A DNA stretch of 64,000 nucleotides, taken from positions 744,001 through 808,000 of the forward strand of contig NZ_CP043568.1 in NCBI RefSeq assembly GCF_014076415.1, given 5' to 3'. Positions 53,669 through 61,884 of the stretch are shown piece by piece (the first letter of the stretch is position 1; every line of letters begins with the position of its first letter). The stretch is from Comamonas testosteroni. GTDB lineage: Bacteria; Pseudomonadota; Gammaproteobacteria; Burkholderiales; Burkholderiaceae_C. Both the position numbers and the translations under genes were made by a program. The notes beneath the pieces were generated by a model that worked only from the letters and a program-made list of their open reading frames with translations, did not search any database and was not told the origin of the DNA.

Positions 53669-54891
53669 GGGCTAGCCTTTGCACTCAGCACCAGATCTGT
53701 TCCTTCCGGTTGCAGCATATAGCCGTTGGCCTGCAGGCTTTGCTGTGCGTCGCCCAGTGCTTCGGGGCTCAGCTCCAGACCCGAGATGCGCAACTGCTTG
53801 TCCTGGTACTGCAGGCTCTTGGCATTCTGCACGCCCTGGATGCCGGCACTTGCTGCCAGAAGGGCCTCGAGGTCGTTGGCGGACAGTGCGCCGGAGTTGC
53901 TGCGCAGCAGATCCAGTTCGCGCTGCATCTGTACCGGAGCATCGATGATGACGGGCACGTGAGGGAAGGTGGTCTGAAGTACCTGCTTGGCCTGCTGCTG
54001 GCGCAGTTCGATGGCACGGTTTTCCCTGAAGGCCCAGGCGTTGAGCCCGGCCAGCTGGGCAAGGACGGCAATGCCTGCTGCCCAGCGCGCAGCGCGCCAT
54101 TGCGGGGCCTTGGCAAAACCATACCAGGCATCGATCAGGCGGCGCTTGGCGCGGGTGCTGCCGCCCAGGTCCAGGTCGAACTGGGCCAGGTCGCCTGCGT
54201 AGCCATGACTTTGCAGCAGTCGCTGGGCGGCGGTGAAGATGCCGACCGGGCGCTGCAGCGCTTCCGCGCTGCGTGCCAGATGGGGTTCGGCCAGCACTGG
54301 CAGATCCTCGGGCAGGCGAGCCAGCAGTGGCTGCAACAGGCCGGCATCGGCATGCTGGGGCAGGACGACGAGGCAGGCCTGTGCATCCAGTCCGGTGGCG
54401 CTCAACTGGGGCAGCGTGCTGTCGCCCGACAGAAGCAGCTGGGCCTTGCTGCTGGGCCATTGTTCGGGCACCAGGCGGCTGGCGGCATGACCATGCTGCT
54501 CCAGGGCCTGGAGATGGGATTGCAGCCAGCCCTTGTCGCAGGCGGCTACCCAGCAGGTCTGACCTGCCGCCGAGCCAGCGTCCAGAGCCAGGTGCATGGC
54601 GGCCGGCTCATCGAGCAGCTTTTCTTCCAGCAAACCCTCGAGCACGGCGCGCAGACGCTGCTGACGCCGGCTTTGCACATTCAGTCCCAAAGGCAAGGTG
54701 ACGGCATGCCAGGACAACTGAGCTGCCGGGATGACGGCAGTGACCTGGGTCGTACGGCCTGTGGCCGGCAGCAGGGATGCAGCAGCCTGGCCGCTGCGCT
54801 GAATGCTTTGACCATCGTCACTGAGGACGTAGAGATATTCCGTGGCGGAGTTGGCGGGCTTCGCCGACAGCTGTATTAGCAATGTGCTCAT
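53665..54891 (-). CDS. gspL: type II secretion protein GspL
   Basis: Inner membrane protein of 408 aa. The cytoplasmic actin-like domain covers about residues 1-260 (MSTLLIQLSAKPANSATEYL; WHAVTLPLG), then one membrane helix (AAGIAVLAQLAGLNAWAF, about 272-290) and a periplasmic ferredoxin-like domain. Connects GspE to the platform. It overlaps gspM by 4 bp. Confidence 0.92.
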   Translation of the reverse strand: MSTLLIQLSAKPANSATEYLYVLSDDGQSIQRSGQAAASLLPATGRTTQVTAVIPAAQLSWHAVTLPLGLNVQSRRQQRLRAVLEGLLEEKLLDEPAAMHLALDAGSAAGQTCWVAACDKGWLQSHLQALEQHGHAASRLVPEQWPSSKAQLLLSGDSTLPQLSATGLDAQACLVVLPQHADAGLLQPLLARLPEDLPVLAEPHLARSAEALQRPVGIFTAAQRLLQSHGYAGDLAQFDLDLGGSTRAKRRLIDAWYGFAKAPQWRAARWAAGIAVLAQLAGLNAWAFRENRAIELRQQQAKQVLQTTFPHVPVIIDAPVQMQRELDLLRSNSGALSANDLEALLAASAGIQGVQNAKSLQYQDKQLRISGLELSPEALGDAQQSLQANGYMLQPEGTDLVLSAKASP

Positions 54892-54936
54892 GAGGGAAGA
54901 TGCAGCATTCTATGGGGGCAGTGTGACATCAGGGTG

Positions 54937-55995
54937 TCAGGGTCTGGCAACCGCGGGCATACCCCAGTCGGCATGCTCCTGCCACAGGGTAGTCACGTTC
55001 ATGTCCTTGCGCTGAATCAGTGAGCGCTGACTCAAGACATTGTCCCCGAGGCGCAGGCGGCCGCGGGCTTCGAAATAGCTGGTGGTCACGGAGTGCATGG
55101 CACTGTTGAAGACGCCGCTCAGGCCTATGGCCGCAGCCGCTGCATTCAGGGACTTGAAAGGCGAGGCGTCGCGCAACTGCACCAGCTGGTTGGCGCGGGC
55201 CCAGTCCAGATCCTCGGTGCTGGCCCAGATGACCTCGGCGCTGGCCGTGTTGAGATTGACCATGGTGCGCTCGGGCAACAGCGAGACATAGGGTTCGATG
55301 CGGGCGATGATGCGCGGATCAATGCCCAGCCAGCCCAGTTGCCTGACGGTGCGAGGCATCAGCGGCGCAGTCTGGCTCTTGCCGCGCATGGCTTGCTGCA
55401 AGGCCGTGGCGATCTGCATGACGGAGCTGCCGGGCAGACCCAGGCGCTCGAACAGGCGCAGAAAAGGCTTGAGGTTTTCCTCCTTCACGCTGGAATCGGC
55501 CCCGCTGAGCAGATTGCGCAGATTCAGGCGCGACTGCAGATCCACGATCTCGCCCGAGAGAAAAGCGTCCTGCATGTCGGCAAGACCGTCATCGACCTGA
55601 CTGACATTGTTCTTGGCTGCCAGAAATGTGGACAGGCGAGCCTCCTTCAGCGGCACCGCCCAGGGCTCACCCAGATGATCGACCGGGTTGCTGCGGTTGG
55701 CGCGCGAGTCCTCCTGCAGCACCACGCGCGACCAGTCCAGCGCACCCAGCAGCAACCAGTTGGCCTGAACTCTATTGCGTTCGGCGGTCTCGATTTCCAC
55801 ATCGCGCCATTGCTGCCAGAGCGCGGCCGAGGCCAGGGTGGCGACCAGCACCACCGTCAGCATGGCCGCCAGCAGCGCTGCACCGCGCTGGCGCCTGTGT
55901 CTGAAACTGGCGCTCCCCAAGCCGGCAGTCCCGAGCAAGGGCCGCCCCGCAGCGATGGGGTGGGAAGGCGCGAAGCGACTCTGGGGGGATTTCAT
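54937..55995 (-). CDS. gspK: minor pseudopilin GspK with a repeat-derived leader
   Basis: Tip pseudopilin of 352 aa. The prepilin site is RQRG/AALLAAMLTVVLVATLASAALW; the mature domain includes DLQSRLNLRNLL, MVNLNTASAEVIWAS and LVQLRDASPFKSLNAAAA. The start (ATG 55995) overlaps gspJ by 4 bp, so the leader is fixed at about 37 residues, long for this family. Residues 3-21 are encoded by a copy of dispersed repeat family A (55934-55988). A 45-bp gap separates it from gspL. Confidence 0.92.
   Translation of the reverse strand: MKSPQSRFAPSHPIAAGRPLLGTAGLGSASFRHRRQRGAALLAAMLTVVLVATLASAALWQQWRDVEIETAERNRVQANWLLLGALDWSRVVLQEDSRANRSNPVDHLGEPWAVPLKEARLSTFLAAKNNVSQVDDGLADMQDAFLSGEIVDLQSRLNLRNLLSGADSSVKEENLKPFLRLFERLGLPGSSVMQIATALQQAMRGKSQTAPLMPRTVRQLGWLGIDPRIIARIEPYVSLLPERTMVNLNTASAEVIWASTEDLDWARANQLVQLRDASPFKSLNAAAAAIGLSGVFNSAMHSVTTSYFEARGRLRLGDNVLSQRSLIQRKDMNVTTLWQEHADWGMPAVARP
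55934..55988 (+). repeat. dispersed GC-rich repeat, family A copy 3 (inside gspK)
   Basis: AGCAAGGGCCGCCCCGCAGCGA, then GGGGTGGGAAGGCGCGAAGCG and CTGGGGGG, in the same orientation as copies 1 and 2 and antisense to gspK. It codes for most of the GspK prepilin leader. Confidence 0.75.
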
Positions 55996-56684
55996 GATCG
56001 TGAGTTGGAGCGCAGCGGGTTGACCCAGTCCACCGTCATCACGCCATTGAGCGCGCGGCCGGGCGGCAGGGTCAGCTCGATGCGTATGCCGTCGGGCACC
56101 GTGGGCAGCACGGGATTGCCGTCGCTGCCGACGCTGCTGCCGTCATCGCCGCCCTGATCGCTGGACTGGGGGTTGGTCCAGGCGTTGCTGCGGTAGTAGT
56201 AGACGCGCCACAGGTCGAGCGGTATCAGCACGGTTTCGCGGCGCATCTGGTCGCTGGAGGGATTGCGGCCCCATTGGGCCGCCTGGTTCCAGGCATCGTT
56301 CCATTCGCTGACCGTGCGTGCGGGCAGCGATTGCCAGCGCACCCATTGGAAGCGGCCATCCACATTGCGACGGCTCCAGGCCACGATGAGTGCCCCGTTG
56401 TCGACGGCTGCACTGGTCTTGCGCGTCAGGCGCAGCACCTGACCGTCCCAGTCCAGCACCTGGCGTCCCTGCAGCGGCATCAGCGCGTTGAGGTCGGCAT
56501 TCCACTGAGCCAGCACGGTCTGCATGACGGCGTGTTGCTCACCTTGCTCGCGCGTCACTTCCTGCGCGCGCAGCATGCCGTCGATGCCGCGCCAGCTCAT
56601 GATGGAAAGCAGGGCCATGGCGGCCAGGGCCACCAGCAGCTCGATCAGTGTGAAACCTTGGTTTCTGTTGCGCATGCTGATCAT
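55992..56684 (-). CDS. gspJ: minor pseudopilin GspJ
   Basis: Pseudopilin of 230 aa. The prepilin motif NQG/FTLIELLVALAAMALLSIM comes after a short leader, with GMLRAQEVTREQGEQ and a C-terminal domain ending RIELTLPPGRALNGVMTVDW. It forms the tip complex with GspI and GspK. Starts 3 bp after gspI; an alternative ATG three codons on is equally possible. Confidence 0.92.
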   Translation of the reverse strand: MISMRNRNQGFTLIELLVALAAMALLSIMSWRGIDGMLRAQEVTREQGEQHAVMQTVLAQWNADLNALMPLQGRQVLDWDGQVLRLTRKTSAAVDNGALIVAWSRRNVDGRFQWVRWQSLPARTVSEWNDAWNQAAQWGRNPSSDQMRRETVLIPLDLWRVYYYRSNAWTNPQSSDQGGDDGSSVGSDGNPVLPTVPDGIRIELTLPPGRALNGVMTVDWVNPLRSNSRS

Positions 56685-56687
56685 GAT

Positions 56688-57053
56688 TCAGTAGCGACCG
56701 ACGATGGTGGAGACGCGCAGCACCGCAGCAGCCTCGGAAAACACCTGGGCATCCACGCGCCTGAAGCTGGGGTTGGGCGTGGGGCGCACGCTGAGCTGTA
56801 CCTGCATCTGTCTGCCGGCCTGCTGGCACTGGATGGTGGTGTCCCCGACGGCAGGCATCTGATTGAACAGCCGCAGTCGCACCAGTTCGTTCTGCGCGCA
56901 GAGCTGGGCCAGGATGACGTCGGACTGGCGCTGGGCATTGCGCGTCAGGGCGCTGCTGGCCTGAAGTCCAGCCAGCAGGGTGACGCCGACGATACCGACC
57001 GCGACCAGTACCTCGATCAGCGTGAAGCCGCGCTGCAGCAGGGCGGGCTTCAT
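56688..57053 (-). CDS. gspI: minor pseudopilin GspI
   Basis: Pseudopilin of 121 aa with the prepilin motif QRG/FTLIEVLVAVGIVGVTLLA, then RNAQRQSDVILAQLCAQNEL and a small C-terminal domain (CQQAGRQMQVQLSVRPTPNP). Start ATG 57053 overlaps the gspH stop by 4 bp. Two Cys in the mature part could form a disulfide. Confidence 0.92.
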   Translation of the reverse strand: MKPALLQRGFTLIEVLVAVGIVGVTLLAGLQASSALTRNAQRQSDVILAQLCAQNELVRLRLFNQMPAVGDTTIQCQQAGRQMQVQLSVRPTPNPSFRRVDAQVFSEAAAVLRVSTIVGRY

Positions 57054-57574
57054 GGCGTCTCCTGCAGATTTTGAATGCTGAACGGGCGCAGCCCGTCGGT
57101 GGCCAGCCGCACTGGCGCGGAGCTGCTGCCGGGCAGCGACAAGGTAATGCTCTGCCTTGGAATCAGCGGCTCCGGCCCCAGCACCACGGGTGTATTGGGC
57201 TGCACCAGCACAGGAGTCTGCAGCCATTGCGTGGGCATCTTGACGTTGGGTGGCAGACCTTCAAACCGGAAGCCCTGCGGCATCGGGCGCCAGACCACCA
57301 GGGCGCCATTGGTACGGGCCTGGGCGCGTGCGGATTCGAGCAGCGTGGCCAGACGCTGGGCCTCGCGTTCGAGCTGCTGCTCGCCGCTGTCGCGTATGGC
57401 CAGGCTCACACCCGCCGTCGCCAGCGCCATGATTGAAATCACCACCAGCAACTCCAAGAGTGTGAATCCCCCCTGAAGCGCTGCGCGCCTTCCCCCCCGG
57501 GGGACGACAGCCTGTGCTGCGGGGCGGCCCTTGCTGGCTGTCCCTGTGACAGAGCGCACCAGTTTTACAGGCAT
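57050..57574 (-). CDS. gspH: minor pseudopilin GspH with a repeat-derived leader
   Basis: Pseudopilin of 174 aa. The prepilin site lies in LQGG/FTLLELLVVISIMALATAG; the rest carries LEREAQRLATLLESARAQAR and a beta domain. Its leader is about 36 residues because no in-frame ATG or strong alternative start lies closer. From about 57535 down to the cleavage-site glycines (57468) the leader is encoded by an inverted copy of dispersed repeat family A, giving a basic stretch (KGRPAAQ, PRGGRRA). The overlap with gspI (4 bp) shows a compact operon. Confidence 0.88.
   Translation of the reverse strand: MPVKLVRSVTGTASKGRPAAQAVVPRGGRRAALQGGFTLLELLVVISIMALATAGVSLAIRDSGEQQLEREAQRLATLLESARAQARTNGALVVWRPMPQGFRFEGLPPNVKMPTQWLQTPVLVQPNTPVVLGPEPLIPRQSITLSLPGSSSAPVRLATDGLRPFSIQNLQETP
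57468..57535 (-). repeat. dispersed GC-rich repeat, family A copy 4 (inside gspH)
   Basis: On the minus strand it reads AGCAAGGGCCGCCCCGCAGC, then GTCGTCCCCCGGGGGGGAAG, then GCGCGCAGCGCTTCAGGGG, the family A order. It runs in the gspH reading direction up to the codons for the prepilin cleavage site. Confidence 0.8.
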
Positions 57575-57593
57575 TTGATGCGTTCGGGGTTGC

Positions 57594-57686
57594 CGCCGGG
57601 CCGCCCCAAGGCAAACCCCGGCGCCAGCCGCTCAGGGCCCCCTCGGGGGGCAGCGACCACACACAGTGAGGGAGCGTGGGGGCTCA
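57594..57686. repeat. second GC-rich repeat (family C) between gspG and gspH
   Basis: A GGGCCCCCTCGGGGGGCAGC block is followed by GACCACACACAGTGAGGGAG and CGTGGGGGCTCA. I associate very similar blocks with intergenic regions of Comamonadaceae genomes. It lies inside the gsp operon in the 115-bp gspG-gspH gap. CCCCCTCGGGGGG can form a short hairpin. Confidence 0.6.
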
Positions 57687-57689
57687 TTT

Positions 57690-58142
57690 CTATTGCCAGG
57701 AGCCAATATCCGCATCCTTGCCTTCGCCGCCGGCCTTGCCGTCAGCGCCTAACGACATGATGTCGATGGGGCCCTTCACGCCGGGGTTCAGGTATTGATA
57801 AGGATTGCCCCAGGGGTCATTGGGCAGCTTTTCCAGGTAGGGCTTCCAGTTCTGCGGAGCGGGGCCGGTGGTTGGTTTGACCACCAGCGCCTGCAGGCCC
57901 TGTTCGGCCGTTGGATAGCGCTGGTTGTCGAGGCGGTAGAGCTTGAGTGCCTGGTTGATATTGGCGATATCGGTCTTGGCCGCGGTCACGCGCGCATCGT
58001 CGGCGCGGTCCAGCACATTGGGCACGATAAGCGCTGCCAGCACGCCAATGATGACCAGCACCACCATCAACTCGATCAGGGTGAAGCCGCGTGATGCGGC
58101 GTGGCGAATAGCAGACATCGGATGACGGCAGTTGGTGCTCAT
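57690..58142 (-). CDS. gspG: major pseudopilin GspG
   Basis: Major pseudopilin of 150 aa. The prepilin motif SRG/FTLIELMVVLVIIGVLAALI is followed by the calcium-site region PTAEQGLQALVV, LPNDPWGNPYQYLNPG and DIMSLGADGKAGGEGKDADI. First gene of the minus-strand gsp operon. The ATG at 58142 (MSTNCRHP) or an internal one at 58118 (MSAIRHAA) could start it; neither has a clear Shine-Dalgarno. Divergent from gspC. Confidence 0.93.
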   Translation of the reverse strand: MSTNCRHPMSAIRHAASRGFTLIELMVVLVIIGVLAALIVPNVLDRADDARVTAAKTDIANINQALKLYRLDNQRYPTAEQGLQALVVKPTTGPAPQNWKPYLEKLPNDPWGNPYQYLNPGVKGPIDIMSLGADGKAGGEGKDADIGSWQ

Positions 58143-58188
58143 TGGAAACTGTAGGAAAAATGCAGTATTGCACCATCATAATCGTCGA

Positions 58189-58659
58189 ATGCGACTGCAA
58201 TCTTTCAATACCGGTCAGGGCCTTTCCATGCCGGTCAAACTCACGACCCTGCTGCTGTGGGCGATTGCCGCTGCGGTGGTGGTGTTCTGGACACTCCGGT
58301 TCGTCGGCAGTGCCAGTGAGCAGTTACCCTTGGTCGTACCTGCTCAGCCGGTACAGGCCAATGCCCAGGCCATGGCCAAGGCTTTGGGGGCGGTCGCAGC
58401 GCCTGCCGCCGCCGTGGCCGCACCAGTGGCCAGCCGCTATGCGCTGCTGGGGGTTCTGGCAGGGCACGAAACAGGTGGCGGCGCCGCCGTGATTGCCGTG
58501 GAAGGCAAGGGCAGCAAGGCCGTGCGTGTAGGTGAAGCCGTGGAGGATGGTGTGATTCTGCAATCGCTGGCGGCGCGCGAAGCGCGACTGGGTCCTGCCA
58601 ACGGGCCGACCAGCACGGTGCTGCAATTGCCCAGGCCGCCTATGGCCAGCTTCAACTGA
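58189..58659 (+). CDS. gspC: type II secretion protein GspC, short form
   Basis: Bitopic inner membrane protein of 156 aa. One helix (LTTLLLWAIAAAVVVFWTLR), a Pro/Ala-rich linker, and the periplasmic homology region (ASRYALLGVLAGHETGGGAA; GKGSKAVRVGEAVEDGVILQ). No PDZ domain, which some GspC proteins lack. It links the platform to the secretin. The start is uncertain: ATG at 58189, an earlier one at 58132 overlapping gspG, or 58228 (MPVKLTT). Divergent from the rest of the gsp operon, in contrast to the usual gspC-first order. Confidence 0.88.
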   Translation: MRLQSFNTGQGLSMPVKLTTLLLWAIAAAVVVFWTLRFVGSASEQLPLVVPAQPVQANAQAMAKALGAVAAPAAAVAAPVASRYALLGVLAGHETGGGAAVIAVEGKGSKAVRVGEAVEDGVILQSLAAREARLGPANGPTSTVLQLPRPPMASFN

Positions 58660-59215
58660 GCTCTAGCTGCAGCCACCGCCCATAGGCGGGCGCCGGCAAG
58701 GTCCACTCATGGCTTTGCGGCAGCCGGTGGCCATGCTGCAGCAGCCATTGCGCGCAGCGTGCCACGCCGGCATGGCAGATCCACACCATATGCTCGCTGT
58801 GGCCGCTGAGCGCGTCCTGCAGAACCTCGTGGACGCGCTGCAGCATCTGAGCCAGGGATTCGCCGTCGCCGGGCGCGTGCAGCGCCAGATCCTGCGCCCA
58901 GGCGCTGATGGCGGCTTCGCCGATGTCATTCCAGCGCAGGCCTTCCCAATGTCCGAAGTCCATCTCCAGCAATCTGCCGTCGGGGGTGGAGACGAAATCC
59001 GGCTCCAGTACCTGCAGATCCAACGCCAGCTGTCTGCATCTCTGCAGCGGTGAATGCCGGATCTGCAGCTTGCCATGCAGGGGCTGCAGAGATTGCTGCA
59101 AGGCCTGGGCGGCTTGCTGTGTGGCCTCTGCATCAGCGGCGATATCGAGGCGGCCGTAACAGCGCTCGGTGTCGATCAAGGGACGTGCGTGGCGCACCAG
59201 CCATAGTGTTTTCAT
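58652..59215 (-). CDS. cobC: alpha-ribazole phosphatase-like histidine phosphatase
   Basis: Histidine phosphatase of 187 aa. The catalytic RHARP motif near residues 8-12 and later WICHAGVARC carry the two His, with LEMDFGHWEGLRW and RHSPLQRCRQLA. Removes phosphate from alpha-ribazole-phosphate in the cobalamin lower-ligand pathway. Its start overlaps the cobS stop by 4 bp, which supports CobC over a general phosphatase. It overlaps the gspC stop by 8 bp at its own 3' end. Confidence 0.9.
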   Translation of the reverse strand: MKTLWLVRHARPLIDTERCYGRLDIAADAEATQQAAQALQQSLQPLHGKLQIRHSPLQRCRQLALDLQVLEPDFVSTPDGRLLEMDFGHWEGLRWNDIGEAAISAWAQDLALHAPGDGESLAQMLQRVHEVLQDALSGHSEHMVWICHAGVARCAQWLLQHGHRLPQSHEWTLPAPAYGRWLQLELS

Positions 59216-60045
59216 GCCTGAAGCAACTGGCGCAGATAGATGCAGCTGGCCAGCAGCAGGGCCAGTTCATTGAGCTGCTGGCAGGCGCCCAGGCAGTCGC
59301 CCGTCATGCCGCCCAGACGCTTGCGCAGCCAGCGCTGCAGCAGCCAGGTGGTGAGCAGCATGGCCGTCAGCAGGCTGGGCACAAAGCTCCAGACGCCGAG
59401 CCAGCCCAGAAGGCCCAGTGCCGGCAGGCACCAGAGGCCGCCGGTCAGCAGCTCTTGCCAGCCCAGTTGCCTGCCCGCGATATGCAGGGTCTTGCTGCTC
59501 GCGGCCAGGCCGACGTGGGGCAGGCTGCGCATCAGCACCAGCGGCGCAAAGCGCGACAGCACATGAATGCAGCACACGAGGATGAGCACCGGCACCGGCC
59601 CCCAGAACGGCTGTATCACGGACAGCAGCAGGGCGATCAGCACGACCTTGGTCAGCAGGGCCATGAGCAGTGCCATCACGCCATAGGCGCCGATGCGCGA
59701 GTCCTTCATGATCTCCAGCGCCCGCTCGGCTGGCACCAGGCCGCCCAGTCCGTCGGCAACGTCGGCCAGGCCGTCCTCATGGAAACCGCCGGTCAGCCAG
59801 ACCGTGCCGGCGGTGCTGATGAGCGCCGCCGCCAGCGGCGACCAGGGGCTTGCCGGCAGCAGCCATAGCAAGGCTCCCAGCAGCAGCGCGGCCCACAGGC
59901 CCACCAGCCAGCCCACGCCCGGCAGATGCGCGGCGCTGGCGCGCTGCATCTCGGGGCTCCAGCCCACCCAGGCCGCCAGGCGTCCGGCCACGGGGATGCG
60001 GCTGAAAAACTGGACGGCCAGCAGATAGTGGCGCAGGGCTTGCAT
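59212..60045 (-). CDS. cobS: adenosylcobinamide-GDP ribazoletransferase
   Basis: Inner membrane enzyme of 277 aa joining alpha-ribazole (phosphate) to adenosylcobinamide-GDP, the last assembly step of cobalamin. It has LLAVQFFSRIPV at the start, TGGFHEDGLADVADGLGG (the conserved Asp-rich catalytic region), MKDSRIGAYGVMALL, and several hydrophobic helices. It is the upstream member of a cobS-cobC pair with a 4-bp overlap. Other cobalamin genes are not in view. Confidence 0.93.
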   Translation of the reverse strand: MQALRHYLLAVQFFSRIPVAGRLAAWVGWSPEMQRASAAHLPGVGWLVGLWAALLLGALLWLLPASPWSPLAAALISTAGTVWLTGGFHEDGLADVADGLGGLVPAERALEIMKDSRIGAYGVMALLMALLTKVVLIALLLSVIQPFWGPVPVLILVCCIHVLSRFAPLVLMRSLPHVGLAASSKTLHIAGRQLGWQELLTGGLWCLPALGLLGWLGVWSFVPSLLTAMLLTTWLLQRWLRKRLGGMTGDCLGACQQLNELALLLASCIYLRQLLQA

Positions 60046-60063
60046 GGTGTTGTGAATAAAAAA

Positions 60064-60150
60064 GGAGCTGCTTTCGCTTTCTGTTCCTTGGTTTTAGATA
60101 CTTTTCTATCTGAAATCAATGCTGGGAAAGCGGTAGCAGCTCCTGTTTTT
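60064..60150. terminator. nested palindrome between ilvA and cobS
   Basis: The outer arms GGAGCTGCT (60064-60072) and AGCAGCTCC (60135-60143) extend inwards by CGCTTTC/GAAAGCG. An inner hairpin AGATA/TATCT lies at 60096-60111. A T run follows on the right, and an A run precedes on the left, so it can end transcripts in both directions. It probably separates ilvA from cobS. Its core resembles family B elements. Confidence 0.75.
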
Positions 60151-61703
60151 TACTTCAGGAACAGCTGATACGCAGGATTGTCGGTTTCCTCCACCCAGGG
60201 ATAGCCGAGGTTCTTGAGGAAGCTGTCGAACTTCTTGTGGTCCTTGGCCGGCACCTGCATGCCGACCAGAATGCGGCCGTAGTCGGCCCCCTGGTTGCGG
60301 TAGTGGAACAGGGAGATATTCCAGGTCGGCGCCATCAGGCTCAGGAACTTGAACAGCGCGCCGGGACGCTCGGGAAAGACAAAGCGCAGCAGGCGCTCGT
60401 CCTGTGCCAGCGGCGAGTGGCCGCCCACCATATGGCGCAGATGCTCCTTGGCCATCTCGTCAAAGGTCAGATCCAGCGCCTCGAAGCCGTTCTTCTGGAA
60501 GTTCTTGCAGATCTTCTCGGACTCGCCCTTGGTCGGCGTGGTCAGGCCCACAAACACATGGGCCTTGCTGTCGTGGCTGATGCGGTAGTTGAACTCGGTC
60601 ACGTTGCGCGGGCCGCCGGGCAGCTTGCCCACCACCTCGCAGAAATGCCTGAAGCTGCCGCGTTCCTCGGGGATGGTGACGGCGAACAGGGCTTCGCGCT
60701 CCTCGCCGACTTCGGCGCGCTCGGCCACAAAGCGCAGGCGGTCGAAGTTCATATTGGCGCCGCTCAGTATGGCGGCGTAGGTCTCGCCCTTGGTCTTGTG
60801 CCTGGCCACGTACTGCTTGATGGCCGCAACGCCGAGGGCGCCCGATGGCTCGACGATGGAGCGGGTGTCGGTAAAGATGTCCTTGATGGCGGCGCAGACG
60901 GCATCGGTGTCCACGGTCACATAGTCATCCACCAGGCCCTGGGTGACGCGGAAGGTTTCCGCCCCCACCAGCTTCACGGCCGTGCCGTCGGCGAACAGGC
61001 CCACATCGGCCAGTTCCACACGCTCGCCCGCCTGCACGGACTGCATCATGGCGTTCGAATCCTTGGTGTGCACCCCGATCACCTTCACCTCGGGGCGCAC
61101 GGCCTTGATGTAGTTGGCAATGCCGGCAATCAGGCCGCCGCCGCCGATGGGCACGAAGATGGCATCCAGGCGCTGGCTGCCCAGTTTTTGCAGCTGGCGC
61201 AGCAACTCCATGGCGATGGTGCCCTGCCCGGCAATCACATCGGGGTCGTCAAAGGGGTGGACAAAGGTCAGGCCCTCGGACTTTTGCAGCTTGACGGCGT
61301 GCTTGTAGGCGTCGGAGTAGCTTTCTCCGGCCAGCACCGCCTCGCCGCCCAGGGCGATCACGGCATCGATCTTCACCTGGGGTGTGGTGGTGGGCATCAC
61401 GATCACGGCGCGGCAGCCCAGCTTCTTGGCGCTCATCGCCGTACCCTGGGCATGGTTGCCCGCGCTGGCGCAGATCACGCCCTTTTGCAGCTGCTCGGCC
61501 GTCAGATTGGCCATCTTGTTATAGGCGCCGCGCAACTTGAAGCTGAAGACAGGCTGCTGGTCCTCGCGCTTCAGCAGCACTTTGTTGTGCAGGCGGCGGC
61601 TGAGGTTCTTGGCAATGTCCAGATCGGACTCCACGGCCACGTCATAGACGCGTGCATTGAGGATGCGAGTCAGATAATCGGCAGGGGTCAGGGCTTGAGT
61701 CAT
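60150..61703 (-). CDS. ilvA: threonine ammonia-lyase, biosynthetic
   Basis: PLP enzyme of 517 aa converting threonine to 2-oxobutanoate, first step to isoleucine. The catalytic Lys is in FSFKLRGAYNKM, then ASAGNHAQGTA, the Gly-rich PLP phosphate loop VPIGGGGLIAGIAN, and a C-terminal regulatory region with two ACT-like repeats (LFAVTIPEERGSFRHFCEVV; LLRFVFPERPGALFKFLSLM). The full regulatory part marks the biosynthetic, isoleucine-sensitive form. A 380-bp upstream region with a minus-strand terminator suggests leader control. Confidence 0.95.
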   Translation of the reverse strand: MTQALTPADYLTRILNARVYDVAVESDLDIAKNLSRRLHNKVLLKREDQQPVFSFKLRGAYNKMANLTAEQLQKGVICASAGNHAQGTAMSAKKLGCRAVIVMPTTTPQVKIDAVIALGGEAVLAGESYSDAYKHAVKLQKSEGLTFVHPFDDPDVIAGQGTIAMELLRQLQKLGSQRLDAIFVPIGGGGLIAGIANYIKAVRPEVKVIGVHTKDSNAMMQSVQAGERVELADVGLFADGTAVKLVGAETFRVTQGLVDDYVTVDTDAVCAAIKDIFTDTRSIVEPSGALGVAAIKQYVARHKTKGETYAAILSGANMNFDRLRFVAERAEVGEEREALFAVTIPEERGSFRHFCEVVGKLPGGPRNVTEFNYRISHDSKAHVFVGLTTPTKGESEKICKNFQKNGFEALDLTFDEMAKEHLRHMVGGHSPLAQDERLLRFVFPERPGALFKFLSLMAPTWNISLFHYRNQGADYGRILVGMQVPAKDHKKFDSFLKNLGYPWVEETDNPAYQLFLK

Positions 61704-61852
61704 GGTGCAAATCGAAAGCAGAGCACCAGAGCCAGGGTCATCAGCCTGCCGGGTGCATGGAAGCCGACCATGATAGGCGCTTGCTTGCCGTGCTGCAGTA
61801 CTCGCTCAAGAGGTGCATGCTGTCGCTCTGAGAAGCGGGATGGGCAGGTACG

Positions 61853-61884
61853 AAAAAAAGCCCCTAGCTCAGGAGCTAGGGGCT
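61853..61884 (-). terminator. strong terminator in the region upstream of ilvA
   Basis: AGCCCCTAGCTC and GAGCTAGGGGCT form a perfect 12-bp stem, with a run of A to its left that reads as T leftward. A smaller CCACC/GGTGG hairpin at 61889-61907 precedes it in the minus-strand sense. It faces ilvA, 150 bp before the ilvA start, and could be an attenuator or the end of a small RNA. Confidence 0.85.
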
